Source: Palaemon carinicauda (Eukaryota > Arthropoda > Malacostraca > Decapoda > Palaemonidae). From it: a stretch of DNA of 64,000 bases. Positions 11,401 through 24,258 of this stretch are shown piece after piece. Below the pieces are notes generated by a model. That model was not told the origin of the DNA, searched no databases, and worked only from the letters and a program-made list of their open reading frames with translations. Each line of letters begins with the position of its first letter. Within the stretch, counting starts at the first letter, position 1. The translations under genes were made by a program, and so were the position numbers. The stretch spans positions 12,521,184 to 12,585,183 of the forward strand of contig NC_090736.1 of the NCBI RefSeq assembly GCF_036898095.1, written 5' to 3'.

Positions 11401-14400
11401 CTGTACAGTATACATCCAATCCAGGTGTACATAAGTGAAAGGTAAAGACTAACAGGTCAATCACTCACCTCATAAAAGGAAATTCCTTCTGCTCTATTTT
11501 CCCTGATAAGTGCCACAAACGAGTCAAGCAAGCACCACCCATTCATGTTTTAATGCTTGGAATTTTTTGGGTAGTATCTTATAAACATCCAATCCCCAGA
11601 CCAACCCACAAAGCTCTGGTTATCCTGAAATTACATATTAATCAAAAAAGGCCAATGAGGAACAATTTTTCTCATATTGTGACTTTAGGGATGAAGAGAA
11701 AATCAGCTTTTATGGTGAGGGAAGTTATGAGACCACAGGACTTGTTTGTCTGTGTGTTTTGAAACGAACTACCTTATGAAGATCTGGATCTCTGCAGATA
11801 TGGTTACCATCATTAGACTAAATCCAAGACATAAAGGTCTAGCCTCTGAAGAGGCTTTTAATTTTTTACCAAGCAATAGGAGATTCGGAGTCAGAATCAG
11901 GTGGTCAAGAGTGATGGTGAGGAACTCTTGCTCTCTATGGATTGCTAAAATTTCACTGAATCTTACTCTCTACGCTAAGGCTATAAGAAATATAGCCTTT
12001 TCAAGTAACTTTTTTAAAGAAATCAAAGAATTATTTAATTTAGTCAAAAATTCAAGCACTCAAATGACAAGGATATTGAAAGAGTTGTCAAGTATGATTG
12101 TTGTAAAAGTAAAGGAATGAGTAGTCTTGTGGAACATATTCAAGTCTAAATCCATGTTGAAAGATCTGCTTGAGATGTTCTGTCAATGCAGAATTGAATG
12201 ACTCAAATTTTGATGGCTTAAATATCCAATTTTAAATATTTAACTTAGCCGGTGAATATATAATAGCTGCTGCTCCAGCGGCTCGACAGAAAAACTCACA
12301 GAAACTCGCGAGCGATCGCTATGAAGGTTGCGGGTGTGCCCACCAGCGCCAACTATCGGCCAGATACCACACATGCATGTAAACAAACCTCAATTCTTCT
12401 CTGTCGACCTTGACGACAAGACGTATCAATACTCGCTGTATAACCTGGAGTTTTCTCAACATATTTGGTGTACTTCATTTTGGTTTGAGCTTTCGCAGTG
12501 CAGGTGTTTTTCCTCAACTTAAACTCTTGAACTCTTTATTGGACAGATTTAATTGTTGATGACTTGGATTGTTTTTTGGATTTTCTTTGACTAATTCAAA
12601 ATGGCTGACGCTTCACAAGCCCCTAGATTTCGTAAGTGTAATGCTAGGGATTGCAATAGGCGTCTTCCAAAGGCCTCTCTCGACCCACATACTGTGTGTT
12701 CTAATTGTCGGGGTAAAACCTGTCAATTAGGAGATCGGTGTGAGGAATGCGTGGGCCTTTCGGAATTCGATTGGCTCGAATACGACAAGTATTCTCGTAA
12801 GCTAGAGAGAGATAGGGTAAGGAGGAGTTCCTCTAGATCAGTAGATTTTTCCTCTCCACATGCCCCTGAACCTAATCCTTCCCCTGTAGTGGTTGTGCCT
12901 GAACCCCCTACTGGCACTCAGGAACCATCGATGCGAGACATGTTACGTGCCATTCATGCCTTGGGTGAAAGAGTTGAATCGTTAGCAACAGATCGTAATC
13001 AACTCATGGCTGACGTTAAAGAGCTAAAGTGTCAGAGTGCCACAGCGGAAAATCGTGGGAAAGTGATTAGTGCGCAAAGTGTTGTCAGTGTTGCGACCGA
13101 GGGTTCGTCTGTTCGTGCCTGTCGTTCGCCTAGTCCGAGACCTCTTGCAAGCTCCCAAGCCCAGGGGAGAAGTAATGTCGTACGACTTATGGGTTCGAGA
13201 GGCCTTGATCAGCGAACAGACGTTCCCTCTATGGTAACAGGCGTGTCTCACCAAGATCGCCCCTACCATAAGACGAGAGAGACCATTTTCTCCTCGTCAT
13301 CCGAAGGCTTTTCGCATAAGAAACCGTGGAGCAAGGTTTCTAGGCCCCTTAAGCGAAAGTCGGTCCCTTCAGGACAGGTCCAGCGTCCTGGTTGTAGCCA
13401 TTGGGACAGCTCTGACCCTTTGCAGTCATCGGAAGACTGCTCGCCGCCTAAGCAGCAACGTTACACAGGCTCAGAGAGTCTTGGTGTAGGCAAGGTCGTG
13501 CCGTCTCAGACGTTAACCCCGTCTTTTACCGCACCCATTCCCGTTGATCCTAAATGGGTTGTGCTGCAAGACATGCAGATTAAGCTCGCCTCCCTTATGG
13601 AAGACTATTCTGCCGATAAGGTTCACGATGATCCTCGCCGCTTAAATCATCGAGTTCCTGGCCTTCAGCCGCCAAATCGAGCCTTTGCTCGTCCTGTTGA
13701 CGTTGGCGTAGCTAAGTCACGTCAGTCACGCTTTGTAGAGCCTCACTCGATGCAGTCACGTGTTGACTTTCAGCCGCATATGGACGTTCAGCCACTTCCT
13801 AATGCTCTTGTTGACGTTCAGGACGTTCGCCAACCAGCGGAGTTGACTTGTTTTGACGCTGAGCGTCAACCACCGCAGTCTAGAGTTGTTTTGACTGCTC
13901 AGTCTAGGCAGTCAAAACAGTCTCGAGTTGACGTCGAGCGTCCTCCCGCTCCTGTTGTTGTTGACAGTCAGGCTGTTAAGCAGTTTCATGACGTAGCGTC
14001 ACGGACTGCTACTAATGCACCAGTGCGTGTGGACTCTGCGTGTCAAGCATTGCCAACCCCTTTGCTTGTTACTCAGCAGTTGTCGGATGAGGATCCTTCA
14101 GATGAGGACGTTGCTGACCCTCATCATGATGATCATCCTTCGGATGTAGACGAACCTAGAACGGTTCCTCCATCAATGGACTTTAAGAAAGTCATGTTAA
14201 TTTTCAAGGAGCTTTTTCCCGATCTCTTCGTCACTGTTGCTCCTCGTTCGTCACCGTCTGAGTTTGCTCTAGGCTTACCTGCTAACATGCCAGCCTTTAC
14301 AAAGCTAGTGCTCTCTCGCTCTTCCAAGAGAGCTTTACGACTTTTAGGCGACTGGTTGGATACCAGGAGGAGTTTGGGGAAGACGGCCTTTGCCTTCCCT

Positions 14401-17400
14401 CCGTCAAAGCTCTCGTCTAGATCGAGCGTCTGGTATGCCACGGGAGAAGTTCTCGGCTTGGGAGTCCCTGCCTCTGCCCAGGGTGACTTCTCAAGCCTCG
14501 TAGACTCTCCCCGCCGCCTAGCCATGAGACGCTCGAAGATTAGTTGGTCCTCCTCGGACCTTGACCATCTGCTGAAAGGCGTATACAGAGCCTTTGAAGT
14601 TTTCAACTTCCTTGACTGGTCTTTGGGAGCCTTAAGTAGGAAAATCTCATCGGCTGATAGAGATGTCTCCTTACAGATAATGTCCTGTATGGATAAAGCC
14701 ATCCGCGATGGTTCCAATGAGCTCGCCTCCTCTTTTACGTCGGGAGTCTTAAAGAAGCGAGAGTCCCTTTGCTCTTTTCTTTCGGCAGGAGTTACTCCCT
14801 GTCAGAGATCAGAACTGCTCTTTGCTCCCTTATCAAAGTTTTTGTTTCCGCAACAATTGGTTAAGGACATAGCTTCTTCGCTTGTGCAGAAGGACACCCA
14901 TGACTTGGTGGCGTCCTCTGCTCGCAAGGGGACTCCTTCTACATCCTTTTCTGCTAGACCCAGGATCGACACTCCGGCGTCCAGATTTATCCCGCCCTTT
15001 CGTGGCAGAGCTCCCAGCAGGGGAAGTACTCGTGCAGAGGGAAAGAGAGGAAAGAAGAGAGGAGCCAAGTCCTCACGTGGCAGAGTCTGACTGCCCACAG
15101 CCTCAGAGAGCAGTAGGAGCCAGATTGAAGAACTTCTGGTAGGCCTGGGAGAAGATGGGCGCAGACCAACAGTCTGCTCGGTTGCTCAGAGAGGGGTACA
15201 AAATTCCATTTGTACGCAAACCTCCTCTAGCGACTTCCCCCATCGACCTCTCTCCCAGGTACCGAGAGGAGTCAAAGAGACAAGCCCTAAACCTAGAAGT
15301 GTCTCTGTTGCTAGAGAAGGGAGCGGTGGTGAAAGTCTCGGACCTTCAATCACCGGGGTTTTACAACCGTCTCTTCCTAGTCCCGAAGAAGACAGGAGGT
15401 TGGAGACCGGTGCTAGACGTCAGTGCGCTCAACGTCTTTGTTACGAAAACAAAGTTCACCATGGAGACCAGGAAATCAGTCTTAGCAGTGGTCAGAAAGG
15501 GAGACTGGATGGTCTCTCACCTACGAGACGCGTACTTCCACATCCCTATACACCCAGATTCCCAACTGTTTCTGAGGTTTGTTTTCAAAAATGTGGTATA
15601 CCAGTTTCGGGCCCTGTGCTTTGGTCTAAGTCCTTCTCCTCTCGTGTTTACGAGGCTTATGAGGAATGTAGCAAAATTCCTCCATTTATCGGGAATCCGA
15701 GCCTCCCTGTACTTGGACGACTGGCTTCTCAGAGCCTCGTCCAGTCATCGCTGTCTGCAGGATATTCATTGGACATTGGATCTGACCAAGGAATTGGGAC
15801 TTTTGGTCAACCTAGAAAAGTCCCAGCTGATTCCATCCCAAACTATAGTGTATTTAGGGATGGAGATTCGCAGTCCAGTTTTTCGGGCTTTTCCGTCTGT
15901 CACCCGAATAGAGCAAGCCCTGCTCAAAGTCCAACTTATGTTGAAGAGAGAACGGTGCTCAGTCAGGAATTGGATGAGTCTAGTAGGAACTCTATCATCC
16001 CTGGAGCAGTTTGTCTCGCTAGGAAGGCTACACCTTCGACCTCTCCAGTTCCATCTAGCCTTTCACTGGAAGAAGGACAAGACGTTAGAGACGGTCTCAA
16101 TCCCGGTCTCCGAACCAGTAAAGGCATGCCTGAATTGGTGGAACGACAATATCAGTCTGAGAGAGGGACTTTCCCTAGCAGTTCAGAACCCAAACCACGT
16201 ACTATTCTCAGACGCGTCGGATTTGGGTTGGGGTGCGACCCTGGACGGTCGGGAATGCTCAGGTCTGTGGACCTCAAGTCAGAGGAGCATGCACATCAAC
16301 GGCAAGGAGCTTTTGGCAGTCCACTTGGCCTTGATGAAATTCGAGAGTCTCCTTCGAAACAAAGTGGTAGAGATCAACTCCGACAATACCACAGCCTTGG
16401 CTTACATCTCCAAGCAAGGAGGCACCCACTCCCTCACGCTGTACGAGATCGCAAGGGACCTGCTCATTTGGTCAAGAGATCGAGGCATCTCCCTGTTAAC
16501 GAGGTTTATCCAGGGCGACTTGAACGTCTTAGCAGACTGCCTCAGTCGGAGGGGTCAGGTAATTCCTACGGAATGGACCCTCCACAAGGACGTGTGCAAG
16601 AGTCTTTGGGCGACTTGGGGTCAACCCACCATAGACCTCTTTGCAACCTCGATGACCAAGAGACTTCCAATCTATTGCTCTCCAGTCCCAGACCCAGCAG
16701 CAATACACAGACGCATTTCTCCTAGATTGGTCTCATCTGGACTTATATGCATTCCCACCATTCAAGATTGTCAACAAGGTACTGCAGAAGTTCGCCTCTC
16801 ACGAAGGGACAAGGTTGACGTTGGTTGCTCCCCTCTGGCCCGCGAGAGAGTGGTTCACCGAGGTACTTCGATGGCTGGTAGACTTTCCAAGAAGTCTTCC
16901 TCTAAGGGTAGATCTGTTACGTCAGCCCCACGTAAAGAATGTACACCAAAACCTCCCCGCTCTTCGTCTGACTGCCTTCAGACTATCGAAAGACTCTCAA
17001 GAGCTCGAGGATTTTCGAAGGAGGCAGCCAGTGCGATTGCAAGAGCGAGGAGAGCTTCTACCATTAGAGTATACCAGTCGAAGTGGGAAGTCTTTCGAGA
17101 CTGGTGCAAGTCAGCATCTGTGTCCTCGTCCAGTACCTCTGTAGCCCAAATCGCTGATTTTCTCTTACATCTGAGAAAGGTTCGCTCCCTTTCAGCTCCC
17201 ACTATCAAGGGCTACAGGAGCATGTTGGCTTCGGTCTTTCGCCATAGAGGCTTAGATCTTTCCAACAATAAAGATCTCCAAGATCTCCTTAAGTCTTTTG
17301 AGACCTCTAAGGAACGTCGTTTGGCAACTCCTGGATGGAACTTAGACGTGGTCCTAAGGTTCCTCATGTCAGACAGGTTTGAGCCATTACATTCAGCCTC

Positions 17401-20400
17401 CCTGAAGGATCTCACTCTCAAGACACTTTTCCTAGTGTGCTTGGCTTCGGCTAAAAGAGTCAGTGAACTTCATGCCTTCAGTAAGAACATCGGCTTTTCT
17501 ACAGAAAAAGCCACTTGTTCTCTTCAACTTGGTTTCCTGGCCAAAAATGAACTGCCTTCTCGTCCTTGGCCTAAATCTTTTGATATTCCTTGCTTATCAG
17601 AGATCGTAGGCAACGAACTGGAAAGAGTATTATGTCCTGTTAGAGCTCTTAAGTTCTATTTAGCTCGTACTAAGTCATTACGAGGTAAATCTGAGGCATT
17701 ATGGTGCTCAGTTAAGAAACCATCATTGCCTATGTCAAAGAATGCTTTGTCATATTTTATCAGATTTTTAATACGAGAAGCTCATTCTCACTTGAATGAG
17801 AAAGACCGATGTTTGCTTAAGGTTAAGACGCACGAAGTTAGAGCTATAGCAACCTCCGTGGCCTTCAAGCAAAATAGATCTCTGCAAAGTATCATGGACG
17901 CGACTTTTTGGAGAAGCAAGTCAGTGTTCGCGTCATTTTACTTAAAAGATGTCCAGACTCTTTACGAGGACTGCTACACACTGGGTCCATTCGTTGCAGC
18001 GAGTGCAGTAGTGGGTGAGGGTTCTACCACTACACTTCCCTAATTCCAATATCCTTTTTAATCTGTCTCTTGAAATGTTTTTAATATTGTTTTTTGGGTT
18101 GTACAGAAGGCTAAGAAGCCTTTCGCATCCTGGTTGATTTGGCGGGTGGTCAAAGTCATTTCTTGAGAGCGCCCAGATTAGGGGTTTGATGAGGTCCTGT
18201 TTGTATGGGTTGCAGCCCTTGATACTTCAGCTCCTGGGAGTCTTTCAGCATCCTAAGAGGATTGCTGGGCTTCGTGAGGAAGACAGACTTACAAGGCAGA
18301 GTAATCGTCTAAGTCAACTTCCTTACCAGGTACCTATATATTTGGGTTTTGTTATATTGATAACTGTCAAAAACTCTAAGCATATACGCTGTAAACTTAA
18401 TTAACTCTGGTCTCTACCCACCGCCTTGGGTGTGAATCAGCTATTATATATTCACCGGCTAAGTTAAATATTTAAAAATGATATTTTAATTATAAAATAA
18501 ATTTTTGAATATACTTACCCGGTGAATATATAAATTAAAGGCCCTCCCTTCCTCCCCAATAGAGACGCAGCAGGACGAGAAGAATTGAGGCTTGTTTACA
18601 TGCATCTGTGGTATCTGGCCGATAGTTGGCGCTGGTGGGCACACCCGCAACCTTCATAGCGATCGCTCGCGAGTTTTTGTGTGTTTTTCTGTCGAGCCGC
18701 TGGAGCAGCAGCTATTATATATTCACCGGGTAAGTATATTCAAAAATTTATTTTACAATTAAAATATCATTCTTCAGAGTGGACCAGAAATGATGTCAAG
18801 AATTTCTAGCTTATCGAGCGCGGAGTCTTATCCCTATGGAAGACCATCCCTGCCATTCGCACAGACTGGTATTGTTTGCTGGAGGAAGACTTACTGCCCA
18901 TCAAATGTCATATTGTAGACTGGAAATTCTCTACCAAGCGTCAATGTTCTGGTTCGGAAATGAGGAAGCGAAGATAATCCAACTTCCTACTCTATATATG
19001 CTGACCTTTGTTTCAGATGCTGAAAGAGTGGAAACCATGGACTGTCTGAACATAGTGGAGCCACAAGCATAGCTGTTTCTGAGAAATCCAGAAGGATCTT
19101 CAAAATATTTGAAATCATACTCTGAGTTAAATGGAGGACCATTTGTTCCAGTTCAGGATCAAGGCATCTCTTGCAATTACTGTACTTGAAATTCTACATT
19201 CAGAGCTATTCAAAGTGGAAGCTTGTGATTCCCTTTCATTGCCAAGAGGGCCAATACTGTACTTCTTTTCTTAAATTATGGTAAATAGTACTTTAGGGTA
19301 GTCATAACATTTAATACAGACCACTGAAACACTTGGTATCGTTACTCAATGTTTCAATGATGGGAATAATAAGATTACTTGGTAACAAAATGATAGGAAA
19401 TCACTTGATTTGCCACTCGCCTTCCTCCAGAAATATGACGTCACCAGACGTGTAATGAAAGAATGACTCACGAAATGTGTAATTCTAGTCTGTTTTCCTG
19501 CAAGAAATAAAAGAAAATGCTAACTTGCCCAGCAAAAGTATTTCATTTTGATGATGTAAAAGAAAATATATCTCTAAGAAAATATTTGTCCTATTTGTGT
19601 ACTTTCATTAGATAAATATCGATCTACTATCAGAGATGAAACATAAGAAGATGAAATGCGTAAAATACGAGATTCAGTCCTAGTTGTAGAGTTGAATTTA
19701 CGCTAAGTATTACTCAAAACAACCGATACAGAACTGTGAAATACATTGCATCGTTAATCGATATTTCGATTTGGGGAATACTAACATAAATCTATAGCCT
19801 ATTGAAAGGAAATCAGTTGATTTGCCTGCTCTTTTCCCGTGATTGCCAGAAATATGACATCACTAGATATATATGAAATTAATAGATATTAGAAGCTATT
19901 TTAATATATTTTTTTATTTGAAATGGATACTGTATATTATCAACAAAAAGAATTACTAACCAAGATGAATCAGTTAATTTTTATACAAGAAAATAGATTA
20001 TTTCTAAGGAAATATATGTTCTTTTATAGTGTACTATTTCTGACAGACTTGTGACGTCATCACAGTGAAAAAAGTGATTGTAAAGTCGAACAGGCGTAAG
20101 TTGATGACTACCTGTACTGAAAACCCTGGCCTTGCAGACCAACGTAGAAGAGATTTTGAAGAAGAATGGCTCTAAGTCGTTTGAGACAAGTCTCCAGGCT
20201 GATTCATCCTGGTAGAGAAGTCAACTTGCGGCAGGAGACCAATCATCCACCTCTCTCTTTACTGAATAAGTTTGTTCGTCAAACGACGTTCAGGATAAAA
20301 GCAGTACTTTATGTGCAGAATTCCATCAGCGAAGGAGACTTCATGGTCTCGGTGGACCTGAAGGACCCGCGTTTAAATTCCTTGGGGAAGTACCTCCGCT

Positions 20401-23400
20401 TCTACTGCTGTCCAGTGTACCAGTTCAAGACTCTGTTCTTTGGAATGTGTACAGCTTCTCAGGTGTTCACTCAGGTGATCCCCTTGGTAGCAGCTTGGGC
20501 CCATTGGCAAGAGACATGTTTATTGATGTCTGTATCTCAGTCTTTCATCCCTGTGAAAGACAGTGAGGAGGTTGCTTAAGTCATCGCTTTGCTCCCATGA
20601 AGTACCAGGTGGTGGACACTTCCAGGGATGAAATGAACCACCCAGTTTGGTTCTAAGGACTTCTAGCCCACCAAGCAGTGTCTCCCTAATTAGAGGATTT
20701 GTATGCCGCGCAGGAAATCCATCTCCCCTCAATCCCCCTTCTCAGTCTGTGTCGAAAAGTCAAAAGTGAAGCTACTTTCGCTGGGAATGGGGTAGGGGGT
20801 CCTTGCGCCTCACCCTTCATCGGCTGGATAACCGCTCGTTATCCAAGTTTTAATGACTGTCTCCAGTTCGAGCTGGCTCAATATCCCTAATTAAATGATA
20901 GGTTTGCTTAGCGAGAAAAAATACTAATGCTGTACAATGCTGTCAAAATTTATGATATTGCTATTATTCACTTTTTGCTCTTAACTGCTCGATTGTTTCA
21001 TTAATTTACTAGTGGCGTGTTTTTCAAAAAAAAAAGAAAATGATAAATTTTTATGAATTTTATTGGTAAATGTTGATGAACCAAGTTTCTGGATAAGAAG
21101 CAATACGAACATCAGGCGAGTATAAAAATAACAAATATTATTATTTAAATTCAATTTTTCATCAGGTTTTGGAGTTAAGAATTGAGTCAAGTTACTTTAG
21201 CATGGTTAAGTCCAGTATTCTGACTTCTTTAGAGATGTTATTTTAACTATCCCTTGTTTGGCCTCATGTTGGGGGTAGCTCTTTTAATGGGGTAATACTC
21301 TAAATGTAGGGATTTGCAATGGTGAAGTCCTCAGCAATGCTAGTCTTCTCTCCTCTTGATGGAGTTAGAGGAGAAGTTGCGGGTCTTCCATCAACCTTAA
21401 GAGTGCCATTGGACTAGCCATCTGGTGGTTGAATTACGAGTAATACTTATGCAATATTTTTGGTGTTTACCTCTTATTTCAAAGTGGATTTCTGTAATAT
21501 TGAGGTATGGAAAACCTAGTCTAACAAATCCACTCCTACTCATCTCATTTACTTTTAATTTTTCTACCAGAGGTGCACTTTCAAAGCTTACATAATAATG
21601 AATGTTGGGTAAGTATTGAAATAATAAATTTGATTTTAATTATTATATTAATTTTCTTTATTTTTTTACATTATTCTAACATGTGAGTGTGCAGTATGAT
21701 TGAAGGTATGTATTTTCATTAATACAATTATTATATAAAATTATGCTTTTGTACGTTTCCATGGTTTGTATCTGTTCAATGTTGATATAGTATGTACTTT
21801 AATCTGGGAGTTGTCTTATTTTCAGACTTAAAAAACAAGTTATATTCTAATGATTTGTCCTTTTCAGTTGTTGGTATTGGGAAGGACTGTAAAAACCTAA
21901 AGTTCTTTTTGAACAGTGAAAAATGTTACTTTGTTCGAGGTCAGCTTGGAGTAGCTACAGATACCCATAATGAAATTGGTCAAATCATGATGGAAAGGAG
22001 ATATGGTAATATTTCATTAATTTTCTTTTCTTGATGATATAAACTTGGTATAATTATGTTCAAACCTGAATTTTTACTTTGATACACTTTTTTGTTATAA
22101 CTGAAAATGCAACCCATTGTCCTTTAATACAGGAGGTATTTCAACACTTAAGTTTAAATGTCCAATGAATCGTTATCAAAATGTATTTAAGTCACTTTTG
22201 ACTTTGGTTGCATTGTGAGATGTATAGCTGTTTCTCTCTGATCTTTTCTAGTTTTGTGTAACGTGTGAAAGTGTCCCAAAAAGATAGGCCATAAATATAC
22301 TGTCCAAAGGTGGTGAATCCCCCTGTACTTTCTGCCTTTTTTAAGTCCCATGACTGTTCTCAGTCGTCCTCTTGTGATGAGGGCAAAGTATGAAAAGAAA
22401 GGAAGAAATCTGGGGAACATACTCCAAAGTTAACAAATATTTTAGTTCTTTCCTACCTCCTCCTCCAGCTGGACCCTCTGTCGCTCTTATGGGTACTTCT
22501 CAGGCTCAGTTCACAATTAATAATCTGGAGGGCCTGGAAGAGATTGTTCCCCACTGAGACAGCAGTGACATTGTTTTTCGCAGGCAAGGAATACTTAATC
22601 AAATTTACGTATTCAAGAGGAACTTCTTAATAACGCAGAACTCTCCACAAAATTGGCTGGTGCAGACTATCAAAGGCTTTTTCATAGTCCACAAATGCCA
22701 TCATAAATGAATTTCTATATTCTGCATATTGCTCTACAACTTATACCTTTTCGAAGTCCTGCTTGTTAATCTTTCAGCTTTTCATAATCTTTCTCTCCAG
22801 TTTCTTTAGAATGAGCATATTTTGTATATTCGTGACAACTGACGTAAGTAGGATGCTCCTGTAAATAATTTAATCGGTCAAATCTCGCTTCTTTTTTTTT
22901 TTTTTTTTGTCATTTTCACCAACATTTTTAGCTCCCATTCATCAGGTATTTGCATCTTCATGTAACATTCTATAAAATAATTTTGCAAGTATTCTGGGAT
23001 TCTTGTAATTTTTGTCCAAAATCATCTCTGTAGTCATTCCATCATATCCAGGGGCTTTCCATCTTTTGAGTTTTTTAATGATAGATTCGACTTCAAACAC
23101 TTCAAACACATAGGAACAAATCACAAATTTTGGAAGTAATTTGTATTTTACTTAGCTATACAGACGTGGCCGCGGGGGCATAAAACAATTAGAATAGTGC
23201 CAACGTTATCCCTGCGTGTCGTAAGAGGCGACTAAAAGGGACGGGACGAGGGGGCTGGGAACCCCCTCTCCTGTATAAAAAATCCTGTGAGAGCAACAAA
23301 GAGATGGAGCTGGGGGGGAGAGTGACTGCTCCCCGCACTCTAGTTTTGGGGTGTTTTGAATGTGCGTGGATGTAGTACGATAGAGAGTAAAAGATGTGAG

Positions 23401-24199
23401 ATTAGAAGTATGTTTAGAAGTAGAAGGATGGATGTATTGGCCTTGTGTGAGACAAAGATGAAAGGAAAGGGTGAAGTGATGTTTGGTGAAATGTCTGGTA
23501 GAGTGTCTGGGATTGAAAGGGGAAGAGCGAGAGAGGGTGTGGCTTTATTGCTGAGTGAATGGATGGAGATATCATCTAGGTTAATGTGGGTAAGGGTTAG
23601 GTTGGGTAGGGAATGTTGGGCGTTTGTCAGTGCGTATGGGCCAGGTAGTGAGAAAAGTAAAGAAGAGCGGAATGAGTTCTGGAATGAATTAACTAGGTGT
23701 GTAGAAGGACTGGGTAGAAGGAATTATGTAGTTATTATGGGTGACTTAAATGCTAGAGTGGGTGCTGGAGAGGTAGAAGGTGTCATTTGGGAAGTTTGGT
23801 GTACCAGGTGAAAATGAGAGTGGTGAGAGACTGGTAGATATGTGTGTTGAACAAGAAATGGTAATAAGTGCTAGCTTTTTTTCAATATTAATCTTACCCG
23901 ATAATCATGTAGCTGTCAACTCTGTTGCCGACAGAAATCTACGGTAGGGATACGCCAGCGATCGCTATACAGGTGGGGGTGAACACCACAGCGCCATCTG
24001 TGGTCAGGTACTCCAGTACTTCTTGTCAACACCACCTCAATTTTTCCTCTGTCGTGCCTCCGGCTAGACCTACATGGATACGCTATTGATTCTGGAGTTA
24101 TTGCTCACGATTTGGTGATGTATTTGCTCTAGAATTTAGCCTTCGCTATTCAGGAAGCTATATCATTAGCTTAGCAAGTTTTTGGAATTATTTTGATTT

Positions 24200-24258
<59 letters not shown>

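Larger units (their letters stand above)
12230..18770 (+). mobile_element. DIRS copy C, subfamily II, full length with few lesions
   Basis: A 6.5-kb element with left inverted repeat (from 12230), complete ORF1, RT/RNase H and recombinase, ICR at 18441-18532 and right inverted repeat to 18770. Terminal repeats differ by about 5 of 157 positions by eye. Lesions found: a TAG at 15140-15142 in the RT leader, a 3-nt loss in RT motif A, and a 2-nt loss near 16709. Same orientation as TRUB1, in intron 2. Confidence 0.92.

Noticed and set aside
11553..12120. Possible Pao/BEL integrase end on the minus strand, or a host exon (MNGWCLLDSF followed by GTGAGT near 11480)
   Set aside because: Resemblance is limited to a few residues, frames are broken and no neighbouring domain supports it.
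15155..18043. A natural three-domain RT-RNase H-recombinase polyprotein as a new element type
   Set aside because: Comparison with copies D and E shows a 2-nt loss that created the fusion.
24202..24258. Poly(T) as the tail of a minus-strand retroposed gene
   Set aside because: No transcript-like sequence or target duplication beside it; it lies within element D where family members have ORF1.
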